Below, piece by piece: positions 6,537 to 12,058 of a DNA stretch of 12,058 bases. The translations under genes and the position numbers were made by a program. This DNA is from Planctomycetales bacterium (GTDB lineage Bacteria > 4484-113 > JAFGCY01), in NCBI GenBank assembly GCA_024645305.1, contig JAHEFU010000074.1, forward strand, positions 1 through 12,058, given 5' to 3'. Under the pieces are notes generated by a model, which worked only from the letters and a program-made list of their open reading frames with translations, was not told the origin of the DNA and searched no databases. Position 1 is the stretch's first letter. Every line of letters starts with the position of its first letter.

Positions 6537-6540
6537 GTCT

Positions 6541-7299
6541 TCAGGCCGGATAGCCGCCGCCATTTACGTGCAGGCAGGCTCCGGTGACGTATGTCGAATC
6601 ATTTCCCGCAAGGAACAGCACACAGCTGGCCACCTCCTCGGGACTGCCAAATCGCCCTAACGGGATGCGGCTTTCGAAGTCCGCCCGCAGCTCGGGACTC
6701 AGCGTCTTTGTCATCAGCGTGTCTATCAGGCCGGGTACCACGCAGTTGATGCGGATGTTGCGTGGCCCGTATTCCAGTGCGAGGCTGCGTGTCAGGCTGA
6801 CCACGCCGCCCTTGGCAGCGCTGTAGTTGGCCTGCCCGGCACTGCCGGCGAAGGCCGCCACACTGGCGACGTTCACGATTGCACCTCCGGCCTTGCGCAT
6901 CAGTGCTATGGCATTGCGGCAGCAGTAGAACACACCGTCCAGGTTCACTGCCAGGGCCTCGCGCCACTGTTCATCCTTCATCGTCATGGCCAGGCCGTCC
7001 AGCCGGATGCCGGCATTGTTGACTAGGATGTCCAGCCGCCCGCAGCTATCCTTCAGGTGCCTGAAGCCCTCGGCCACCGCCTGGCTGCTGGTCACGTCAA
7101 ACTGCAGCGTGAATGCGCTGCCGCCGGCAGCCTCGATCTCCTGTACCAGGCTGGCAGCCTGTTCGGCGCTGTCCAGGTAGTTGATCCCGACCTGCGCGCC
7201 GGCTGCCGCCAGCTTGCGTACGCAGGCCGCGCCGATACCGGTCGCACCACCCGTCACCAGGGCGACACGTCCCTCAAGCTGCATCGGTCCGTTCGTCAT
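6541..7299 (-). CDS. fabG: 3-oxoacyl-ACP reductase
   Basis: This 252-residue short-chain dehydrogenase reduces beta-ketoacyl-ACP with NADPH in the elongation cycle. Visible motifs are the cofactor loop TGGATGIG (16-23), NNAG (94-97), the catalytic Asn119 (AVNLDG), Ser146 (NVASVAAF), and the Tyr159-x3-Lys163 pair in QANYSAAKGG, followed by the PG motif (189-190, VVPGLIDT). The start at ATG 7299 is chosen over ATG 7305: GGAGG (7311-7307) lies 7 nt upstream, and the ATG overlaps the fabD TGA in the ATGA arrangement, indicating translational coupling. Position between fabD and fabF makes FabG far likelier than another SDR. Only 17 bp follow before fabF, leaving no room for acpP. Confidence 0.94.
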   Translation of the reverse strand: MTNGPMQLEGRVALVTGGATGIGAACVRKLAAAGAQVGINYLDSAEQAASLVQEIEAAGGSAFTLQFDVTSSQAVAEGFRHLKDSCGRLDILVNNAGIRLDGLAMTMKDEQWREALAVNLDGVFYCCRNAIALMRKAGGAIVNVASVAAFAGSAGQANYSAAKGGVVSLTRSLALEYGPRNIRINCVVPGLIDTLMTKTLSPELRADFESRIPLGRFGSPEEVASCVLFLAGNDSTYVTGACLHVNGGGYPA

Positions 7300-8243
7300 G
7301 CGCATTCCTCCAGCCAGCCGGCCAGGGTGTCCGCATCCGCGCGGCTGTCGACATTGGCAGTGCGGATGTCCTTTGTTGTCTTCACCGTCAGCATGCGCAG
7401 CACCTTGCCGGGGCCGACCTCCAGCAGGTCACTCACTCCGTTGGCAATGAACCAGTCAACGGTGTCCGTCCAGCGCACGGGGTTGTAGATCTGCGCGTGC
7501 AGCTGCATCGGGTACATGGCGGGATCCGCCGGATAGGGCTGCACCGTGAGGTTAGCGATCACCGGCAGGGGTGCGGGCCTGAAATTCGTCTGTTCCAGCA
7601 GTGGCTGCAGTCTGTCTGCGGCCTCGATCATCAGTTCGCAATGGAATGGAGCGCTGACGGGCAGTTCAATCACGCGCTTCGCACCTGCCGCGGAATAGGC
7701 CTGCATAGCGGCATGGACCGCCGCGGCATGCCCGCTGACAACGGTCTGCTCGGGGCTGTTGTAGTTCGCCTCGGTCAGGACTTCCCCCGGGCGGGCCGCA
7801 CGCAGCTGGGAGTTGATGTCACGAATAGCCTGGGCGCTGAGTCCGATCACGGCGGCCATCGCTCCCGTGCCTGCCGGCATGGCGTCCTGCATCAGCTGTC
7901 CGCGCCGGTGCACGATGCGCACGGCATCCCCGAAGTCCAGCGAGCCGGCAGCTACGAGGGCGCTGTACTCGCCGAGGCTGTGCCCGGCCATGCAGCTGAT
8001 TGCGGGCAGCTGCTCGCGGATGGCGCGGAAGATGGCAATGGAGGCCGTGAGGATCGCCGGCTGCTGGTTGGAGGTCAGCTTCAGCTCATCCTCCGGTCCC
8101 TCAAAGCACAGCCGGGAGAGGCTGAAGCCCAGGGCCGCATCCGCTTGATTGAACGTTTCCGCCACCTGCGGGATGTCCATCCAGTCCTGGCACATCCCGA
8201 CACGCTGGCTGCCCTGTCCGGGGAAAACCACTGCCAGGCTCAT
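7296..8243 (-). CDS. fabD: Malonyl-CoA:ACP malonyltransferase
   Basis: The 315-residue enzyme transfers malonyl from CoA to acyl carrier protein, supplying the extender for FabH and FabF. It starts MSLAVVFPGQGSQRVGM, matching the family N-terminus with its oxyanion-hole GQGSQ. The nucleophile is Ser89 in the GHSLGE elbow (87-92), Arg114 in HRRGQLMQ binds the malonyl carboxylate, and His201 in SAPFH completes the dyad. Length is normal (E. coli about 309). The frame extends to a GTG at 8303, but those 20 extra residues are unlike FabD and overlap fabH. ATG 8243 has AGGGG (8255-8251) 7 nt upstream and gives the family start. The gap from fabH is 49 bp. The 3' end overlaps fabG by 4 bases (ATGA). 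Confidence 0.95.
   Translation of the reverse strand: MSLAVVFPGQGSQRVGMCQDWMDIPQVAETFNQADAALGFSLSRLCFEGPEDELKLTSNQQPAILTASIAIFRAIREQLPAISCMAGHSLGEYSALVAAGSLDFGDAVRIVHRRGQLMQDAMPAGTGAMAAVIGLSAQAIRDINSQLRAARPGEVLTEANYNSPEQTVVSGHAAAVHAAMQAYSAAGAKRVIELPVSAPFHCELMIEAADRLQPLLEQTNFRPAPLPVIANLTVQPYPADPAMYPMQLHAQIYNPVRWTDTVDWFIANGVSDLLEVGPGKVLRMLTVKTTKDIRTANVDSRADADTLAGWLEECA
7307..7311 (-). promoter_or_regulatory. Ribosome binding site of fabG, inside the end of fabD
   Basis: Minus-strand GGAGG is 7 nt before ATG 7299 and 1 nt before ATG 7305. With the ATGA overlap this supports reinitiation at 7299 after fabD translation ends. Confidence 0.7.
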
Positions 8244-8292
8244 GCTTTCGCCCCTGTCTGCCCGAGGCCTTTCAGCTCTCTGGATATCATTG

Positions 8293-9318
8293 TCATTTAG
8301 CACCGCCTCCGGCCGGGGGGTAGCCCCATTCCAGGTAGGTGGAGCCCCAGGTGAAGCCCGCGCCGAATGTCATCAGCACAAGCTTCTGGCCGTCAGCCAG
8401 CTTGTTATCAGTATAGAGTTCATCAATCCCGATGGGGATCGTGGCGGAAGTTGTGTTGCCATACCGGTCGATATTGAGCACGAAACGCTCCTCCGGCATC
8501 CCGAGCCGCTCACGCACGCTGTCAATGATGCGCTTGTTGGCCTGGTGCGGCACGTACCAGTCGATGTCCTCCGGCGTGAAGCCGGCCTTGGCGATCACGT
8601 CCTCCACAATCTGGTCCATTTTGCGCACGGCGTTCGTATATACCTCGCGACCGGACATGTGGACGTAATGGCCGTGGCGCAGCAGGCTATCGGGGCTGGG
8701 GGGGTGAGCACTGCCGCCGTCAGGCTGCCAGAGCTTGTAGGCCAGCGAGCCGTCGGTGCCGAGTTCGAAATGCTTGATGCCGAAGCCCTGCGGATTGTCC
8801 GCCGGATCAACGGCCTCCAGCAGCAGGGCTCCCGCGCCGTCACCGAACAATACGCAGGTGGCCCGATCAGTGAAATCCAGGATTGAGGTCATTTTCTCCG
8901 AACCAATCACCAGCGCACGCTTATTGATACCGCTGGCCAGCAGGCCGTAGGCGATGCTCAGGGCGTAGACGAAGCCTCCGCAGGCCGCATTCACGTCGAA
9001 GGACCAGGCGCTGTGGTTGCCGAGATTCTCCTGGATGAAGTTTGCCGTAGCCGGGAATATCCGGTCTCCGGTCACGGTGGCGCAGATGATCAGGTCAACA
9101 TCATCCGCCGCGAGCCCGGCTCGCTCCAGGCACTGACTGGCCGCAGCTGTGCCCATGTCTGAGTTTTTCTCATCCGGGCCCGCAAAGCGCCGTTCCCGGA
9201 TGCCCGTGCGTTCCTGGATCCATTCGTCGCTGGTGTCCAGGAACTGGGCGAAATGGTCATTTGAAATGACCTTCTCAGGCAGGTAGCGGCCCGAGCTGCG
9301 TATTACCACGTTATTCAT
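8293..9318 (-). CDS. fabH: Beta-ketoacyl-ACP synthase III (KAS III)
   Basis: The 341-residue enzyme starts fatty-acid chains by condensing an acyl-CoA primer with malonyl-ACP. The Cys-His-Asn triad is intact: Cys113 in VNAACGGF, His258 in VPHQANKRI and Asn288 in RYGNTTSATIPI. The N-terminal SSGRYLPEKVISN, DEWIQERTGIRERRFA and the GDGAGALLLE strand (159-168) are FabH hallmarks. It is about 24 residues longer than the E. coli protein, with extra sequence near 196-220 (WQPDGGSAHPPSPDSLLRHG), a size seen in other FabH proteins. No Shine-Dalgarno site precedes ATG 9318: the upstream sequence is ttccccacctt. The 41-bp gap to plsX holds a perfect palindrome, GCAATATTGC (9345-9354), and a CATAAT box 12 nt before the start, so an internal promoter is possible. 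Confidence 0.95.
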   Translation of the reverse strand: MNNVVIRSSGRYLPEKVISNDHFAQFLDTSDEWIQERTGIRERRFAGPDEKNSDMGTAAASQCLERAGLAADDVDLIICATVTGDRIFPATANFIQENLGNHSAWSFDVNAACGGFVYALSIAYGLLASGINKRALVIGSEKMTSILDFTDRATCVLFGDGAGALLLEAVDPADNPQGFGIKHFELGTDGSLAYKLWQPDGGSAHPPSPDSLLRHGHYVHMSGREVYTNAVRKMDQIVEDVIAKAGFTPEDIDWYVPHQANKRIIDSVRERLGMPEERFVLNIDRYGNTTSATIPIGIDELYTDNKLADGQKLVLMTFGAGFTWGSTYLEWGYPPAGGGAK

Positions 9319-9344
9319 AAGGTGGGGAACATTATGACATCAGT

Positions 9345-9354
9345 GCAATATTGC
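9345..9354. promoter_or_regulatory. Short perfect palindrome between plsX and fabH
   Basis: GCAATATTGC is a 10-bp self-complementary site in the 41-bp plsX-fabH gap. It could be a regulator half-site pair or chance; it matches no regulator consensus I can name with confidence. Confidence 0.25.
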
Positions 9355-9359
9355 CCGGC

Positions 9360-10415
9360 CTATTCCGCAAGTCCGGAACTGTATCCAGCCATCATTTCCT
9401 CAACCTCGTGCACTAGGTCCTTGCGGCTCAGTTCATAGCCGACCTTCAGCGCATTGCGGATGGCCAGCGCATTGCTGCGCCCATGGCAGATGATCACATT
9501 GCCCTTCAGCCCCAGCAGGGGCGCGCCGCCCCATTGGGCGTAGTCCGTCCGGGCGCGGACCTGCCGCAGGGCCGGACCGAGGAACAGCTTGGCTGCCAGT
9601 GCCGTGAACAGGTTGCGCTTCAGTGTGCTGCGCATGGTATCCGCCATGAAGGAACCGACTCCCTCGGCGAGCTTGAGCGTCACGTTGCCCAGGAATCCGT
9701 CGCAGACCATGATGTCCACATCCCCGTCAAACAGGGAGTGGCCTTCCACATATCCTACGCAGTTCAGGTTCGGGTCAGCCTCGATCAGGGCCCGGGCTTC
9801 CCGTACGAGGGCATTGCCCTTGTATACTTCCGTGCCGTTGCTCAGCAGGGCAATGCGCGGGTTCTGCTTCCCGTAGAGGGTTTTCACGAACAGATGGGCC
9901 AGCACGGCGAACTGGTGCAGGTGCACCGGCTTGCAGTCCACGTTGCTGCCACCGTCCACGAACCACATGTCACCCTTGTGGGTGGGCAGCGGAGTGCCGA
10001 TGGGCGGACGGTCAATGCCGCGCACCCGGCCCAGCGTGAACAGCCCGGCCGTCATCACGAGCCCCGTCGTGCCGGGACTGACCACCACGCTGCGCTTGTG
10101 CTCCTTTGCTATCTCCATCGAGCGGCGGATGCTGCTGTTGGGGAACTTCTTGAAGGCATCCACGGGGCTGCTGAATTCCTTGGGCACCAGGTCCGGAGCG
10201 AATTCGAAGCGCACTGAATGTGTTGGAGCGTCAAGGGATTGCAGGGCCAGCTGCTGCCGCAGGGAGTCGATCCCGTCGCCCACACTGTGGACCACGACAA
10301 TATCGAACTCCTTGCCGCGCATCACGTCACAGAAGTCAGCCACTCCGTGCAGCATTTCGGAGACCCCGAGGTCGCCGCCCATTACATCCATCACCAGTGT
10401 CGGTCTTTCAGGCAT
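9360..10415 (-). CDS. plsX: Phosphate acyltransferase (acyl-ACP:phosphate acyltransferase)
   Basis: The 351-residue protein makes acyl-phosphate from acyl-ACP for the PlsY step of phospholipid synthesis and acts peripherally at the inner membrane. Family features in order are VMDVMGGDLG (8-17), PGTTGLVMTAGLFTLGRVRG (114-133), IDRPPIGTPLPT (134-145), VDGGSNVDCKP (153-163), YVEGHSLFDGDVDIMVCDGF with GNVTLK (222-248), and WGGAPLLGLKGNVIICHGRS (295-314). Length is typical. plsX heads the cluster ahead of fabH, as in many bacteria, but rpmF, often upstream, is absent; a divergent CAP-domain gene lies there instead, 24 bp away. A consensus TATAAT (minus strand, 10430-10425) ends 9 nt before the ATG, with no clear -35 box and no strong Shine-Dalgarno site, so the leader must be very short. 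Confidence 0.93.
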   Translation of the reverse strand: MPERPTLVMDVMGGDLGVSEMLHGVADFCDVMRGKEFDIVVVHSVGDGIDSLRQQLALQSLDAPTHSVRFEFAPDLVPKEFSSPVDAFKKFPNSSIRRSMEIAKEHKRSVVVSPGTTGLVMTAGLFTLGRVRGIDRPPIGTPLPTHKGDMWFVDGGSNVDCKPVHLHQFAVLAHLFVKTLYGKQNPRIALLSNGTEVYKGNALVREARALIEADPNLNCVGYVEGHSLFDGDVDIMVCDGFLGNVTLKLAEGVGSFMADTMRSTLKRNLFTALAAKLFLGPALRQVRARTDYAQWGGAPLLGLKGNVIICHGRSNALAIRNALKVGYELSRKDLVHEVEEMMAGYSSGLAE

Positions 10416-10439
10416 GAACCCACTATTATATAAAACCGA
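10416..10439. promoter_or_regulatory. Compact divergent promoter region between plsX and the CAP-domain gene
   Basis: Only 24 bp separate the two start codons. The AT-rich core (10424-10435) gives a consensus TATAAT toward plsX (10430-10425) ending 9 nt before its ATG. Toward the CAP gene it gives TATTAT (10424-10429) or TATAAA (10429-10434), ending 10 or 5 nt before its ATG. The two -10 boxes overlap, so polymerase binding in the two directions should be mutually exclusive. No good -35 was found on either strand, and neither gene has a normal Shine-Dalgarno site. Confidence 0.6.
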
Positions 10440-11390
10440 ATGATCAGATTGCTGTTCAGTCTCCTCGTTTTACTCGCATTAAGCGTTGGACCCGGTTTTG
10501 CACGCGAGGATCAGCTGCTCACTCAGACCGAGCTGCTGGCCCTGTATGGTGACTCCAGCGACGAAATCAGCGAGGACCAGGCCAATGAGCTGCTGCGGGA
10601 GTTATGCAATGATGCACGCCGTGAAGCGGGCCTGCAGGAGCTTGGGCAGCTGGACCTGGCGGCCTACATGGCCAGGCGGCATGCGCGGGAGATGGTCAGG
10701 CTGCGCTACAGTTCACACTACGACACGGATGGCCTGAACCCCGTGGAACGCTATAACCGCCTGGGCGGAACGGACTATGTGCAGGAGAACCTCATCCTGC
10801 TGGAAATCAACCGGCCACTGCTGCTCACGGAGCGGCTGGTGCGGACCTTTCACAGGGAGTACATGGACAGTCCGCAGCATCTCCGGACCATGCTCAGTCC
10901 CCAGGCGACCCATATGGGCAGTGCGTTTGAGCTAGCCCATGAGGGCGAGATTTACACCATGGCGGCGGTCAGTGAGTTCATATGTGAGCGGGGTGATTAC
11001 AGCCGCCTGCCACAGCAGTTGCAGGTCGGGGACAGCCTGCTGCTCAGTGGCCAGTTCGCACACGGAGTGGAAGCGGGCTATATCGGAATCGGCCTGCACG
11101 ACCAGCCCCAGCCCCTGGATCCGGCACAGCTCAATGCCCTGCCGCCCTTTTACACATTGCCACAGGAAAGCTTCCAGATTCCACTGCATGAAGATGTGTT
11201 TGACGGCCAGGCCCGGCAACCGGATGGCGTGGTTGCCAGCCGAGGGCCGGGGCAGGGCAGGTTCCGTATTGAACTTGAAGTTCCAGCGCAGTGGGCCGGG
11301 CAGACAGTCTTCTTCTATGTCTTTGCATACCCTCCGGGGGATGTTGAAATGCGCTGCGTTTCCTGCCAGACTCTGATCGTCAATGGTTAA
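10440..11390 (+). CDS. Secreted CAP/SCP-domain protein (YkwD/PR-1 type) with extra C-terminal beta domain
   Basis: The 316-residue protein begins with a Sec signal peptide (MIRLLFSLLVLLALSVGPGFA, cleavage likely after Ala21). Residues about 48-185 are a CAP domain: LLRELCNDARREAGL helix, ARRHAREM (His81), SSHYDTDGLNPVERYNR (His93), ENL with Glu117, SPQHLRTMLSPQATHMGSAF (144-163) and a final YTMAAVSEF strand. The two His and the Glu correspond to the putative CAP cavity residues. Residues about 190-316 look like an all-beta domain I do not recognise, ending in VEMRCVSCQTLIVNG with two Cys three residues apart. Bacterial CAP proteins are usually secreted and their biochemical roles are mostly unsettled. 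ATG 10440 is supported by the signal peptide but has no Shine-Dalgarno site. Divergence from plsX suggests shared promoter DNA rather than shared function. Confidence 0.85.
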   Translation: MIRLLFSLLVLLALSVGPGFAREDQLLTQTELLALYGDSSDEISEDQANELLRELCNDARREAGLQELGQLDLAAYMARRHAREMVRLRYSSHYDTDGLNPVERYNRLGGTDYVQENLILLEINRPLLLTERLVRTFHREYMDSPQHLRTMLSPQATHMGSAFELAHEGEIYTMAAVSEFICERGDYSRLPQQLQVGDSLLLSGQFAHGVEAGYIGIGLHDQPQPLDPAQLNALPPFYTLPQESFQIPLHEDVFDGQARQPDGVVASRGPGQGRFRIELEVPAQWAGQTVFFYVFAYPPGDVEMRCVSCQTLIVNG

Positions 11391-11418
11391 ATCTCGGTTA
11401 AGTTGACAAGGGGAGTAC

Positions 11419-11499
11419 ATGCGGGGAAATGCACAGGACATGCAAATGACATATAATGTCTATTGTGGAACACGCATTGGACTGGAGCAAGTTGGCTGA
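11419..11499 (+). CDS. Possible 26-codon upstream ORF overlapping the next gene
   Basis: An ATG at 11419 follows a good Shine-Dalgarno stretch (AAGGGGAG, 11408-11415) and opens 26 codons, MRGNAQDMQMTYNVYCGTRI then GLEQVG, ending at TGA 11497-11499. It overlaps the beginning of the last gene in another frame. Nothing in its composition shows a known leader peptide. It is the best ribosome site in this 65-bp gap, which is the only reason to list it; chance is quite possible. Confidence 0.25.
   Translation: MRGNAQDMQMTYNVYCGTRIGLEQVG
11430..11457 (+). promoter_or_regulatory. Putative promoter of the last gene
   Basis: TGCACA (11430-11435, 4/6 to the -35 consensus), a 16-bp spacer and a perfect TATAAT (11452-11457) form a good sigma70-like promoter. 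Transcription would begin near 11464, at the in-frame GTG 11465. The -10 box lies within an inverted repeat, GACAT-ATA-ATGTC (11448-11460), that could bind a regulator. A consensus TTGACA at 11403-11408 has no matching -10 at usable spacing. Confidence 0.5.
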
Positions 11500-12058
11500 A
11501 CTGCTCCCGCAGCTTGGCAGGGAGTATCACAAGCATGCCTTGCAGTACAGGTTGATCCTGACCATCCTTGCGCTGTTACCACCGCTCCTCCTGCCGCTCG
11601 AGGCCGCAAAGTGGTTCAGCGACCAGTTGCCGGTGCTGGGCGGTTTCATATTCGTCTATGTAGTACTGGCTTTTGTCATATTCCAGTTCACCGGCAAATG
11701 GGTGGAAAATGTCCGCAGCTTCGGGGTGGAGCGGATTGCCGAGGACGAACTCCTGGCACGCACACTTGACCGCATTGAACGTGATGCCGGCAAGAGCGGT
11801 GAAATGACATTCGAAGAAATCTACCTGACGGATGGCAGTGGCCTGGAACGCCGGACCCGCAAGCACATCATCTACGCCGAGAATGAAATCGAAGTCAATA
11901 TGGACCGCGGACAGTTGCTGTTTGCCAACAACAACATTCCGCTGATGATCAACACCGCCATTGTCATCCTGTACTGCCTGTATACGATCGTCGGCGGGTT
12001 CTTCCTGCCCTACGATGCGGTGGAGGGCCAGGATGTGATGATGATGATCCAGCAGGCG
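11456..12058 (+). CDS. Multi-span membrane protein of unknown function (partial, 3' end outside window)
   Basis: The frame stays open from ATG 11456 to the right edge (201 codons seen). I do not recognise the family. Residues 1-30 are amphipathic (LDWSKLAELLPQLGREYHKH). Two hydrophobic segments follow (about 32-50 and 60-80), then a charged region rich in Glu/Arg/Lys (about 83-157, with ERIAEDELLARTLDRIERDA) that is probably cytoplasmic. A third hydrophobic span (about 161-185, MINTAIVILYCLYTIVGGFF) comes last before the edge. The first ATG overlaps the TATAAT box; if that box is the promoter, translation would instead start at GTG 11465 on a leaderless mRNA, three codons later. It follows the CAP gene by 65 bp on the same strand, with no terminator seen between them. 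Confidence 0.7.
   Translation, partial: MSIVEHALDWSKLAELLPQLGREYHKHALQYRLILTILALLPPLLLPLEAAKWFSDQLPVLGGFIFVYVVLAFVIFQFTGKWVENVRSFGVERIAEDELLARTLDRIERDAGKSGEMTFEEIYLTDGSGLERRTRKHIIYAENEIEVNMDRGQLLFANNNIPLMINTAIVILYCLYTIVGGFFLPYDAVEGQDVMMMIQQA

Noticed and set aside
5495..6553. 352-codon ORF on + strand opposite fabF
   Set aside because: It is the antisense of fabF, whose catalytic motifs are intact; long antisense frames are common in GC-rich genes. Its translation shows no family motif.
7497..8300. 267-codon ORF on + strand opposite fabD
   Set aside because: Antisense shadow of fabD with no recognisable domain and no ribosome site.
9483..10217. 244-codon ORF on + strand opposite plsX
   Set aside because: Antisense shadow of plsX; His/Gln-rich composition typical of reversed GC-rich codons.
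11403..11408. Consensus TTGACA as a -35 box
   Set aside because: The sequence 15-19 bp downstream has no -10-like hexamer; the TATAAT at 11452 is 43 bp away.

Overview
The window (roughly 60% GC by eye, no rRNA, tRNA, CRISPR array or insertion sequence seen) looks like ordinary chromosome from a Gram-negative bacterium. The ExbB/ExbD energy-transduction pair, a TonB-like protein and several inner-membrane-anchored or secreted proteins imply a two-membrane envelope. A lysine/alanine-rich histone H1-like tail and an unusual fatty-acid cluster would fit the PVC superphylum (for example Lentisphaerota), but that placement is inference; no marker gene here proves it.

Layout. (1) 1-330: 3' end of a histone H1-like gene built of 45/48-bp tandem repeats, closed by a strong intrinsic terminator at 352-389. 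(2) 406-1456: a small SAM-dependent methyltransferase and a coiled-coil, single-span membrane protein of unknown role, both on +. (3) 1565-5282 (+): a four-gene set, TonB-like protein, ExbB/TolQ-type, ExbD/TolR-type, and a membrane-anchored PQQ/WD-like beta-propeller protein. Its gaps are short (28 bp, a 1-base overlap, 55 bp), so it is probably one operon. (4) 10415 down to 5279 (-): plsX-fabH-fabD-fabG-fabF, the phospholipid/type II fatty-acid synthesis cluster. acpP, usually found between fabG and fabF, is absent: only 17 bp separate them. (5) 10440-11390 (+): a secreted CAP/SCP-domain protein, divergent from plsX across a 24-bp gap. (6) 11456 to the right edge (+): the start of an unrecognised multi-span membrane protein.

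How they work together. The Fab/PlsX enzymes make and activate acyl chains for membrane lipids: FabD loads malonyl-ACP, FabH starts chains, FabF and FabG elongate and reduce, and PlsX converts acyl-ACP to acyl-phosphate. The ExbB/ExbD/TonB-like set would use proton-motive force to do work on the outer envelope, with the propeller protein as a likely periplasmic partner. The TonB-like operon and the fab cluster converge with their stop codons sharing the bases CTAG (5279-5282), so no terminator fits between them.

Translation signals fall into two classes. Several internal genes have clear Shine-Dalgarno sequences (exbB-like, propeller gene, fabD, fabG, fabF), and these move several starts inward from the longest reading frame. 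Genes that open transcription units (plsX, CAP gene, last gene, perhaps the coiled-coil gene) have no SD but carry a TATAAT-like box only 5-9 nt before a start codon, suggesting leaderless or very short-leader mRNAs. I found no convincing new defence or mobile system; the most unusual points are the missing acpP, the leaderless-like starts, the homogenised repeat tail and the propeller protein attached to the ExbBD operon.
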